Shown in pieces: positions 54,390 through 64,000 of a DNA stretch of 64,000 bases. The stretch lies in contig CAHIKZ030004540.1 in assembly GCA_903632075.3 (NCBI GenBank), positions 1,647,501 through 1,711,500 of the forward strand, given 5' to 3'. The stretch's first letter is position 1; each line of letters begins with the position of its first letter. The notes beneath the pieces were generated by a model that was not told the origin of the DNA, ran no database searches, and saw only the letters and a program-made list of their open reading frames with translations. A program made the position numbers and the translations under genes. The DNA is from Acanthosepion pharaonis (lineage: Eukaryota; Mollusca; Cephalopoda; Sepiida; Sepiidae).

Positions 54390-54668
54390 CCCACCTTTTT
54401 ACTGTTCAAATAGTTAAATGCAACCGCCACTTCTACTCCAGCAGTTTCTTTTCTTGTGCTTCCTGACAGTGGAACTCACTTCCTCTTACTTTCTTCCCTG
54501 ATAATTACAATCTTCGAAAATTTAAATCCAACATCAGTTGCCATCTTTTGTTTCCTTCATCCTCATTCTTCTTCCTCAATCCCCTTTATACACAGTCTTT
54601 CACTCTCTGTAACCCCCTGCATGCTAGTGGCTCTCCAACCTTCCTTGGAGTTAAATACTTAAAAAAAA
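54390..54668 (+). mobile_element. LINE A remnant (variant subfamily)
   Basis: 'caccttttactgttcaaat'-type start, HFYSSSFFSCAS-like, NSLPLTFFPDNYNLRKFKSN, then 'ccctgcatgctagtggctct' and 'ccttggagttaaatactta'. It is closest to 40715-41135. Confidence 0.75.
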
Positions 54669-56160
54669 TTATCTCTATTATTTCTAGCTAGTATTACCCA
54701 TGAAAATTTTGTGGCTGTGCTAATTGAATTTTAATAGGAATCATAATTCTTAAGTAAATAATTGAATAATCTCCTTAAGAAAATACCTGTGGAAACTGAA
54801 TATTACTACTGTCGTAAGTATAAATGCAGGTAATTATTTAAAGAAGTAAGAGGGTACAAATGAAAACAATAGAAATTGAAGTTTTTCCATTTCACTGAAG
54901 CAGATATTAAACATAAAAGCATTATTGCTTCTGCTAATTTCTCTTTCTTTCTTTCATTTCTTTTTTTTTTTTTACTGGAACCAAACAGCATCTCTGATAT
55001 ATCTTTCCTGTCTTTCTTTGTGATGAAAACTGAATAGTCCATTATTTATGAGACATTGGCAGGCTGTAACATAAGGGCTTACTATTAAGCAGAAGTATAA
55101 TGGTTTTTTTTTTTCATTATTATCATATAATTCTGCTTGTTTTTCAACCCTTATTTAGTTAGTTCTCATGTAATTATATCCTGTAATAGCTTGCCTGATC
55201 CCTGTCCACAAATTTAACTTGCCTGTCTCCTGTCCACAAATTCTTGATATAGGTACAGTAAAACTCTTTGTTTAAATTTCAGTAAGCTTCATTCTCATAT
55301 GTGTGTTTCTAGAAAGAAAGAAATGGAAGACAGAGCGAGCGATAACGACTTTGTACTTTTCGTGTGTCCTTCATTGAAATGGTATAGCAAGATAAAATGT
55401 GTCAGACAGAAATGATTGGTTCCAGTGATAAAAATTAGCAAAAACTGTAATTTCCATGGATTTCACTCGACATGGTTAAAAGATGAAGTTGTCTTAAAAA
55501 CATATTTAAAAAATGCTGAGGCATGAAAACATTGTTTTAGCACTTCAGCTGTCTATTTTTTTGGAAATGACCTGATACAAATAGCAAGATAAAGTGTATA
55601 AAGTATATATTAGCAGTGAAAAGATTAATTTGCATGTGCATTTCAAGTTCAATGTTGTTTCAGACTTCTTTTGTAAAAAGATTTTAAAAGATACTGCAAA
55701 ATTTCCACATGTTTTCACTGATTATAAGTTGAACAAACACATCTCAATTAGGAATAGAAATTAAAGAATAAATAACAATGTGCTGCTAAAATGAATCCTT
55801 ATAGAGAAACAAAGCTTGAAAAGGGATCTCTAGCCTTAAATAAAAAAGGATTATATTTGACATTTTCTGTATATATGTTTATCTTTTATTTTATTTTTTT
55901 TGTACATGTTCAAGTGTGTCTCATTGTCTAAGGTTTTATATTGAAAACAAACAAGGTTATTTTTAGTTTTTATGCATAGACTTTGAGTTTTGTCTGGGAA
56001 AGAAGTCAAGGTATGTAACAAGTGGGTGGAAGGTTGTATTACATTACTTTCTTCAATTTGGTAGGTTTACCTGTAGAAATAAACATTCAAAATTTTGGCT
56101 TTTACTTTAGCCAGAACACAAGCTATTTCTATCAACAGGAAATATACAACTACCACATTC
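54669..56160. other. Long unassigned, repeat-poor stretch
   Basis: Apart from 'ctagctagtattacccatg' (54686), similar to the 19370 repeat end, and a few T runs, I see no mobile element or ORF. 'cttgcctg...tcctgtccacaaatt' is locally duplicated at 55190-55245. It could be intron or intergenic DNA. Confidence 0.4.
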
Positions 56161-56172
<12 letters not shown>

Positions 56173-56220
<48 letters not shown>

Positions 56221-56298
56221 AAAGAACAGCAAGATATATAATCCGGTGTTCTTATAGATATTTTTATTTTTACAAAATAGTGCTCAATGTAAATTTAC

Positions 56299-56345
<47 letters not shown>
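56173..56345. repeat. Two (TA)n runs around ~80 bp of spacer
   Basis: TA at 56173-56217 and 56300-56345. Tyr-Ile frames are artefacts. Confidence 0.95.
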
Positions 56346-56349
<4 letters not shown>

Positions 56350-56365
56350 GTACTGTTACATTAGT

Positions 56366-56480
56366 TTGGTTTGTTTTCTTTTACGGCATATCAACCTCAA
56401 TGGGTCATTTAATGCCGATAACTTATTTTTTTTCCTGGAAATATTTTTGTTTTGTCAAAAATCTATTTCTCGTAATATTT
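56366..56480 (-). mobile_element. R1 retroposon, 3' fragment, reverse
   Basis: 'ttttacggcatatcaacctc' and 'aatgggtcatttaatgccg' are the reverse complement of the R1 end. The A/C-rich tail lies at 56362-56382. Confidence 0.7.
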
Positions 56481-56639
56481 TTTTCTCTCTGATGATGACG
56501 TTATGCTAAAGTTGAAAGTAATCAGATAAATAAATATGTATCAACATGGTAATTTTTTTCTCTTCCTTTAATAAGGACACAAGAAGCTTGTCCATGAATA
56601 TGAAAGGGTCCTATTGAAAATAAATAGACAAAACTTGTC

Positions 56640-56775
56640 TAAATTATTCACTGAGACATGTCTTAATAAAAACATTCTGCTCTTTATGGTCATCCATCAG
56701 TGTAACTTTTAATTCTGTCAACTTCTCTCTGGTAGTTTGCCTGCACATGTGTACCTGTCCAGATATGTGAGTCTG
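56640..56775 (+). repeat. Repeat F, copy 1
   Basis: 'tgagacatgtcttaataaaa', 'tttatggtcatccatcagtg' and 'aacttctctctggtagtttg' recur at 58505-58620, and reversed at 57906-57975. Confidence 0.8.
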
Positions 56776-57300
56776 TGTTTTCTATAAATAAAATTATGTT
56801 TCTATCTAGAAAATACACATAAAATTAGATATCAAAAATAAAGTTTTAATCTCAGTTTTAAAATGTGAATATTTTCAAAACTGCAAGTCATTTTTTTAAA
56901 CCCAAAATAAAATTTAGTCTTGAAATAAAAAAAAAATCATTTTGCTTTTTCGGCTGGTCGAAGCAATACTATTTTAACTCGCTTTAAAAAAAATAATTCA
57001 ATGAATAAAGGTATATAAAAATTACATATTCAGGAAGATTATATTTTCTTTTCAGCCACATGAATATTTTTAAGATTGGACCAGAAATACATGACATATT
57101 GCAAGTTGAACTGATTAAGTATTATCAATGTCAAACAAAATCAGACATCGACTGTAAATGCTATCATTACACAAGAAAATGAATAGTTTCCTTAAAAAGC
57201 AAAAATACTAAATTAAAAAACTGAATCAAAAACAGCGGTATCAAGGAAAACTAAGCCAGAAACCGATACCAAAACATAAATTGCCAAACCGACCAACTCT
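56776..57300. other. Unassigned AT-rich DNA
   Basis: No recognised family. Confidence 0.4.
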
Positions 57301-57342
<42 letters not shown>

Positions 57343-57348
<6 letters not shown>

Positions 57349-57482
57349 AGCAGAAATTTTTTTCTCCTGATAGTCATATTGTCCGAAATTAGTCGAGGAA
57401 TCTAAATGAAATAATAATAAAAACGAAAGAGAATTAATGTACAACCCAGTGTGTTTTAATTTTTTTATATTTTTTATTGTTA

Positions 57483-57513
<31 letters not shown>

Positions 57514-57710
57514 TTTTGTCTGAAGATTTTAAATTTTAATATTTTTTTATTGTTCAAAAAAAATAATAAATATATACATTTTTTTTTTTTCTGAAGATTT
57601 TAATTTTTAATATATTTTTTATTGTTCAAAAAAAAATAATATATATATTTTAAATTTTTTTGAACAATAAAAATATTAAAAATTAAATCTTTTTAGAAAA
57701 AAAAATTATA

Positions 57711-57741
<31 letters not shown>

Positions 57742-57905
57742 ACAATAAAAAAATATTAAAAAATTAAAACACACTGGGTTGTACATTAATTCTCTTTTGT
57801 TTTTATTATTATCTCATTTAGATTCCTCGACTAATTTCAAACAAACATGACTATTATCAGGAGAAAAAAATTTCTGCTTGCTGGTAGCAGTGAACTACAG
57901 AAAGT
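57343..57905. repeat. Palindromic pair of PLE termini (family E)
   Basis: 57343-57480 (plus) and 57750-57905 (minus) are inverted copies of the terminus at 39930-40110. Between them are inward-facing repeats of 'gaagattttaatttttaata' with 'tattgttcaaaaaaa'. Both arms contain a hammerhead-like block (57352-57404 plus and 57822-57870 minus), with CTGA...GAAATTAGTC followed by GAGGAA, which pairs with upstream TTTCTC. The CTGATGA box is damaged in both. Confidence 0.7.
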
Positions 57906-58620
<715 letters not shown>

Positions 58621-59204
58621 GGGTTTATATTGATGCCTAGTAATTGTGCAATTTCTTTGATTATTGGTTCAATTGCTGTTCACATGTTGCAGCATAGAAT
58701 CAATAATCGTCATTTCTCTTGATTAAATCCAATGGTTAGGGTTAGCTCACTTGGTTGGTTATAATAGAAATTACAACTGCTCAGAGTTTGGGAGGGGGGG
58801 GGAAAAAAGAGAAAGAAAAGAAAAGAATTATTAGAGTAATAGTACGCATAGAAATTTGACCATTCATAACTAGAAACAACAATAATAAAGCTTGATGCTT
58901 GGGGTCCCATCCCTCAAGCAACACCTCTCCTTTTCACTAAGACCTGCAGAATGAAGCAATCCTGATGTTTTCACACATAGTTTGATCTATTGCTAAACAA
59001 AAACAACCAAACTGAACCTGATGTTTACAATAACGGCTAGGTAAACACAGCAATGTCTGTATAACCAGTCATGTGACACTGCCTTGTGTGTAGATACTGC
59101 AAACTATAGGACTTTGTTAGTAGAAAAATATTGACTACATCAGTAACCAAATAAGGAAATGGAGATAACAATAGATAAGTTAAAAATGCTTCTACTGTTT
59201 CTTC
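58621..59204. other. Unassigned DNA
   Basis: No gene; a G run near 58791. Confidence 0.4.
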
Positions 59205-59600
59205 TCCTATGTGCCATGTCCCTTCAGGACATTGGCAATCATGACTCTTTGCAGTTTCAAGTCTTTTGTAGCTCTTAGTAAATTTTTCTTTTAACTCACT
59301 CTCTTGAACACTAATCTACCATCCATTTACATAAACTTGTTGTTGTTTTTTTTTCTATATGAATGTCTCTTCATGACGTTGATGATCATGGCTCTCTACA
59401 ATTTCCTGTCCTTTGTAGCTCTTACTAAATTTTGTCTTTTTGCTATCTCTCTTAGAGATAGCAAAAACACTGCTCTGCCATCCATTTACAAAAGCTTGTT
59501 AGGTAAGTTATGCACTGTTTTCCTCTGTCCCTTCAGTCTGTCCTGTAAGTATCAGATTTTCCAAGCCTTCTTTCCACATTATATGCCATAGAAATTTCAA
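59205..59600 (-). mobile_element. LINE B 3' ends, two overlapping reverse copies
   Basis: 'catgtcccttcaggacattg' (59217) and 'aatgtctcttcatgacgttg' (59363) each begin a reverse LINE B end. The second continues through 'ctgctctgccatccatttac' and 'gtaagtatcagattttccaa'. A short inverted repeat 'ctatctctcttagagatag' lies at 59443-59461. Confidence 0.65.
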
Positions 59601-59839
59601 CTCTTTTTGATGCTAAGTCTGTTGTTTTTGCTTCCATTTTCTTGCTCACATGTTTATCTACTACTTCAGTTACATATTATTCTACTAGTATATATATGGT
59701 CTTGAACCATTAATTTGGTTTAGGTCATTAGTGTAAACAAACTAATTTGTAGATAGTGTTAACTGAAATACTCTCAAAATTTTCATATTCAAATGTAAAC
59801 AAAGTAATTCTTTAAAGAGGTAATGGATTTTTTCTCTTA

Positions 59840-60625
59840 ACAACATAAGATACACAGATGACACAGTACTGATAGCAGATGCAGAAAAGAAATTACAAAA
59901 TTAGCGATGGAGAGTGAGAAGAAGGGACTAAGCATAAACTACAAGACGACAGAATACATGGTCATCAGTAAAAGGATGAGCCCAAAATGTGATCTGAAGG
60001 TTGGGAACACTAGAATCAAGCAGACGCGGAAGTTTAAATGTCTGGAAAGTGTTTTGACAGAGGACGGTAAAGTGACACTGAGATACATATTCATATTAGG
60101 ATATCCAAAGACACATTCCAAAAGCTGGGCAGAGTATTGCAAGACAGGAGGATTTCTTTGGTAACAAAGAAAAGAATACTGAGCTGTTACATGACATCTG
60201 TCCTTCTTTATGGCAGTGAATGTTGTAATGATTTCCTCAAAGATGAAGAAAAGGCTTGAGTCAACAGACATGGTTCTACAGAAGGATGCTAACGATATCA
60301 TGGACCAAGCAATGAAGAAGTCTTAGAGAGGTTGCAAACAAGGAGGAGGCTTATACTTAATATCAGGAAGCGGCAGCTGTAGTTTCTAGGATGCATGAGG
60401 ACAGAGGGCCTGGAGAATCTGATACTCATGGGTCCAATAGAGGGAAAGAGAGTCAAGGGAAAACAACGTGTGACATACCTGGCAGGCTTAAGCAAGTGTA
60501 TGACAGAATTTGATATGGGGGAGGAAGCAGGGGGAAGGAACTTGTTGAGAGCTGCAAGAGATAGAGGGGGTGGAGAGCCATGATCTCCTACATCCTGAAA
60601 GAACATGGCACATAAAAAGAAAAAA
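59840..60625 (+). mobile_element. LINE B, best plus copy: RT palm YTDD to C-terminus
   Basis: NNIRYTDDTVLIADAEKKLQ begins at about 59843. The catalytic Asp pair (59857-59862) is intact. It is followed by SEKKGLSINYKTTEYMVISK, VGNTRIKQTRKFKCLESVL, then shifted LGRVLQDRRISLVTKKRILS, VLLYGSECCNDFL, RRLILNIRKRQL.FLG, RTEGLENLILMGPIEGK and LLRAARDRGGGEP. Frameshifts near 60100 and 60250 and several stops inactivate it. It ends at 'gaacatggcacataaaaag'. The upstream endonuclease and RT fingers are missing. Confidence 0.8.
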
Positions 60626-60869
60626 TATTTTAAAATTATTATTTTAAATATTATTTTTAGTGGATAGTCATATTTTAGTAGACACTCTATTTATTAAACG
60701 GTATATTTATTTATCTTTGTCTACCAGTCTGAATATTTGAGAATCTTATTAAAGAGAGGTATGCACTTTCCAACAGGATTTGATGTGAAGGATTTCACTT
60801 AAAGGCATCTCACCTGATCAGCAAAAGTTCTTTGTAGCTCAGTTAATTAGAGCATGTCGTATAATGATT
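60626..60869. other. Unassigned spacer
   Basis: No signal. Confidence 0.4.
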
Positions 60870-61165
60870 GTTTCTTCTACCCAGTTCCATCATCCATTTA
60901 CACAAATGCATCCAATATGTGGTTCACTGCATTCCCCTATCTGTCTTATCCTCAATATACCCTGTGAGTCATAAATTTGCCAGGCCCTCTTTCCTCATTA
61001 CATGTCCAAGAAAATTCAACTATCTCTTCCTGATTTTGAGTACTATTATTTTTAAGACTTGTTGCTTACTCATTCTGTGCATAAAATTCTTAGTATCCGT
61101 CTGTAGAACCACATTTCTGCTGCCTCCAGTTTTTCTTCATCTGTGGGAAGATTGTCCAGCATCAG
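60870..61165 (-). mobile_element. LINE B remnant, reverse
   Basis: 'cagttccatcatccatttac', 'catgtccaagaaaattcaac' and 'ccgtctgtagaaccacattt' follow LINE B reverse order. It faces the plus copy at 59840-60625 tail to tail. Confidence 0.65.
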
Positions 61166-61169
61166 ACCA

Positions 61170-61560
61170 TCATATTTTCTTCCAAAATTCTCCATTCTTC
61201 GTAATATGATTTTCAGCAAACTTCAAATGTGCCTTGAAAAGTTGAAGTTGTGTAAAGAGGGATTTTTCTCAGGTAACTTATTTTAATGTTAATCTTTCAA
61301 AAGTTCTCTCCTCTGTTCACTGAGAAACATTTTCATCTCCAGCTGTTAATTCATCAGTTATTTGCTTGATGGTCACTCTCAGACTGTTGTGTAATCTTCA
61401 CTATCCTGTGTTTACCTTGTTCTGAAAATATGTTTATGGCTTCTTCCATGCTTTTTCCCAATGGTGCCAATCTCTAAAATCTTAATGGCTTGGTTAGGAT
61501 TATTTCATTTATCGACATGTCAACACCTCTGTGAGTTATTCAATGTTGGAATTATTTAGT
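61170..61560 (-). pseudogene. Tc1-like transposase remnant
   Basis: Reverse reading: GKHRIVKITQQSLRVTIKQI (shifted; second helix-turn-helix region), TEERTFERLTLK, SLFTQLQLFKAHLKFAENHI and TKNGEFWKKI before a stop. The 'RLKFAxEHxxKxxxFWKxVxWSDE' segment precedes the first catalytic residue in Tc1 transposases, but the WSDE itself is lost at the LINE B junction. Heavily degraded. Confidence 0.5.
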
Positions 61561-61589
61561 ACTACCTCAAATGCCATCTTATCAGATGG

Positions 61590-61830
61590 CAATTAAACTA
61601 GCTCCTGTGGCGGGCTCTTGATTGGGCCTTCAGCTTGTTCAGGTCTTCGAGATTCCCTAAGTTTTTTACATATACTCAGCATTGGAAGCTCTCCTGTCTG
61701 CTGTTTGATCTGGGTTTTCATTTGCACAGGACTTTCTTTTCCCCGCTGCAGCCTTGACTCTTTTCACTGCAATCTGGTCCTCTGTTGGTCAAGACTTCTT
61801 TTTATGAGGCATACTGCTGCCATATGCAAT
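61590..61830 (-). pseudogene. Basic, charged ORF remnant, Helitron-associated type?
   Basis: Reverse frame MPHKKRS, stop, PTEDQIAVKRVKAAAGKRKS, CANENPDQTADRRASNAEYM, then stops. The 'ExPxQxAxRRxxNAExMR' style resembles the charged N-terminal stretch in some Helitron-like proteins, but no Rep or helicase motif is present. A simple low-complexity resemblance is possible. Confidence 0.3.
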
Positions 61831-61839
61831 AGGCAACAA

Positions 61840-62829
61840 TAAACTACAGAACTCAAAATTGATCACTGCAGTTAAGTATTGCATTAACATCTAAGCTTAC
61901 CTTTTAAAAGTTTAATAATTCTTCTACTACCACAATCTAAAGACAATTTGATAGACATAGGTCCTTACTTTTCATACAAACAATTTATTTCATGGTTGAC
62001 ATTTGCTGGATTTTGAAATTTATTTCAATTATTCCCAAATTTATTTCCAAGTTATAAAAATTGTTATCGTGCCAAAAAATTTGTCACAAAAATTACTGAA
62101 AACAATCGCAGTAATGAAAACTTTGGTCTTAAGAATTTCAGGATTGTGGGTTCAGATCTGTCCCGGAATGTTTTTAATTTGCTCACACAGCCTGATTCCA
62201 AAAAGGTATAATATGTTGGGCTACAGCCTCTAGGAGTAAAGTTGAAAAGTGTGACACACTGACATTCTCATTTATTTAAATAGATTATAAATCAATGGTT
62301 GGAATATGATATAGAAGAAACAAAAAAGAAAAGATTTCAGGAATTAAATCACAGTTTGGTTATAAAATTTTACAAGTAGTATAGGTAAATATGTTAAAAA
62401 TTTTGAGATTATAATTTCCTACAAAATGTAGCTTATTTCAGGAATTGGATTATTTCAGATGGAGTTTGTTAAAAAGTTCTTTTAATTTGTTTACTTGATA
62501 ATATTTTATTTGAATTGGGTTTAGATCTCCAGATCAGATGGTTCTACATTTTTCAGTAGGTAATTCTATGTAATTTGAGCATGACCTTTGCAGAGTCTGG
62601 CTAACACAACCTCCTTCCTTATCTTTCTGCATCCTGGTTTCTATTCTCCAATGATGGGGCTTGATGTGATGCAGTATGCTGGATACACAGCTTTATTGAT
62701 AGAGATAGAGCTGATTCAGAGTCAAAGAAAGCACTATACCAGGTGTAACAGCAAAATTTTCCATCCCTTCCCCCCCCCATGTTTAATATCTAAAAAACAA
62801 AAAATTTAAACTGAGTTTCTTTTTTCCAG
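61840..62829. other. Unassigned DNA
   Basis: No repeat or coding evidence. Open frames of 73-76 codons lack recognisable domains. Confidence 0.4.
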
Positions 62830-63160
62830 ATCTTCAGATAAGACATTTAGCACCAGCACCATTTTCATAAGAATGAAAAACAATTTTGAGTTATTTTTCA
62901 GATAAGAATCTTCACCATTTTTCATAAGAATCACCGAAAAATCCTTTGAGTTATTCTTCAGATAAGACATTTAGCACCATCTTGACACCATTTTTCATAA
63001 GAATCACCGAAAAATCCTTTGAGTTATTCTTCAGATAAGACATTTAGCACCATCTTGACACCATTTTTCATAAGAATCACCGAAAAATCCTTTGAGTTAT
63101 TCTTTAAGACATTTAGCACCATTTTCATAAGAAAGAAAAATCCTTTGAGTTATTCAGCTA
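62830..63160. repeat. ~74-bp tandem array, four to five copies
   Basis: Unit 'cagataagacatttagcacc', 'atcttgacaccatttttcat', 'aagaatcaccgaaaaatcct', 'ttgagttattctt'. Two inner units are near identical and the outer ones are deleted or shortened. Confidence 0.9.
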
Positions 63161-63169
63161 AAAAGAGAG

Positions 63170-64000
63170 TAGGTTAAAATTGTTTTGTGTCAGACCAACC
63201 ATCTTCCCAACTGAGCAATGGTGATGGGTAAAAGAACATTCAGATTTTCAGTAATGGTACCAACATTAATACACTGGCTTCTATCTTCAAAATCCATTCA
63301 AGAACCATAAAGAAAACAGTGAATAAATTTAAAAAAAAGAACAGGAAAACTGGATCAGGAGTTCACAACAGGAAGAGGGGTTAATATTATTTCAACTTAG
63401 AGATCAATTAGAAAAGATCCAACTCAATTCATACTACGTTTGGCATGTGAAAGAGTAGTTTCAGCTATGACAGTTCAAAGAGTAGTGAAACCTGTGAGGC
63501 ACTTTGTTACTCCAGGACAGAAAGAAGAGCAAAGATTATCTTGAATCAATTGGAAATCAGATATTCAATCCTGGATTAATATATATAAAAACTTTATTTC
63601 AATACTTAATGAGCTTCTGATCCTTATCTATGATTAATTAAAGATGAACATGTCATTTTCATTTATGATCAATTTCATCACGATTCTTCTGTTAAGCTTT
63701 GACAGTAATTATACATTCTTATTGCTCAAAGTAGAGTCCAATAGTGTTATAAAAACCTCGGAGAATTCCAGTAAGATATCTTTAGTCATTTCTAAGATAC
63801 AATGATTCAGACCTTAATCTAAGAAATGGACAATTTTACTGTTACACCCAGTATATTAATTACTCAAATACAAAAATTCCTTGATTCCAAACCTACTATA
63901 AATAATAAATTCTTCACAAAGAAATGGCTGGAGTATTGGAATTCTAACCTGGCCTCTTCTTAATGGCTCATACAGTTATCATTAGTAGATTATACTTACT
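63170..64000. other. Unassigned DNA to the right edge
   Basis: No mobile element or gene that I can name. Confidence 0.4.

Overview
This is eukaryotic, AT-rich, intergenic or intronic DNA dominated by decayed mobile elements and tandem repeats. The mix suggests an invertebrate, most likely a mollusc and plausibly a cephalopod (octopus-like): thick (TA)n microsatellites, tRNA-derived SINEs, several LINE families, Penelope-like elements (PLEs), and mariner/Tc1, hAT and pogo-type DNA transposon relics. The organism is my inference; nothing in the window proves it. No intact gene is visible. The one candidate host coding segment is a 68-codon open stretch at 5409-5613 that ends at a good splice donor. 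It lies in an unusually repeat-poor, CpG-containing tract (about 2650-5640) that looks like a promoter and 5' region.

Family labels used here are mine. LINE A, B and C are three non-LTR families known from their 3' halves. LINE B carries the RT palm and a C-terminal 'FLGHVMRKEGLENL' type segment. S1 and S2 are tRNA-derived SINEs. R1 is a ~420-bp SINE-like retroposon. D and E are PLE-like terminal repeats carrying CTGANGA...GAAAC hammerhead-like motifs.

Layout: 1-1325 is a nested stack (R1 and a solo LTR inserted in LINE A). 1535-2600 is LINE B then plain DNA. 2650-5640 is the candidate gene start. 5.6-12.4 kb is SINE/LINE debris. 12.79-14.08 kb is a CpG-rich minisatellite open in all three forward frames. 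14.4-16.7 kb is R1, LINE C and LINE A. 16.8-18.9 kb is a triplicated ~240-bp repeat around a foldback element. 20.2-21.5 kb is LINE C with a hAT-type MITE, then a 56-bp array. 25.0-28.0 kb is a 110-bp dimeric satellite. 28.3-37.3 kb is LINEs, PLE GIY-YIG fragments, a solo LTR and a foldback D element. 37.8 kb is a GC-rich minisatellite. 39.0-39.9 kb is a dead mariner inside a (TA)n tract. 39.9-40.6 kb is a PLE end with a GIY-YIG remnant and a hammerhead-like motif. 44.5-45.0 kb holds two MITEs. 47.4-51.2 kb is a satellite grown from a LINE B fragment. 51.2-54.7 kb is two more D elements among LINE/transposase relics. 56-58.6 kb is palindromes and a ~530-bp (AT)n array. 59.2-61.8 kb is LINE B (including a YTDD palm) and a Tc1 relic. 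62.8-63.2 kb is a ~74-bp array.

The most interesting signals are structural: hammerhead-like motifs next to PLE endonuclease remnants, the LINE-derived satellite with trimeric then dimeric higher-order structure, and several insertions whose target-site duplications can be read directly.
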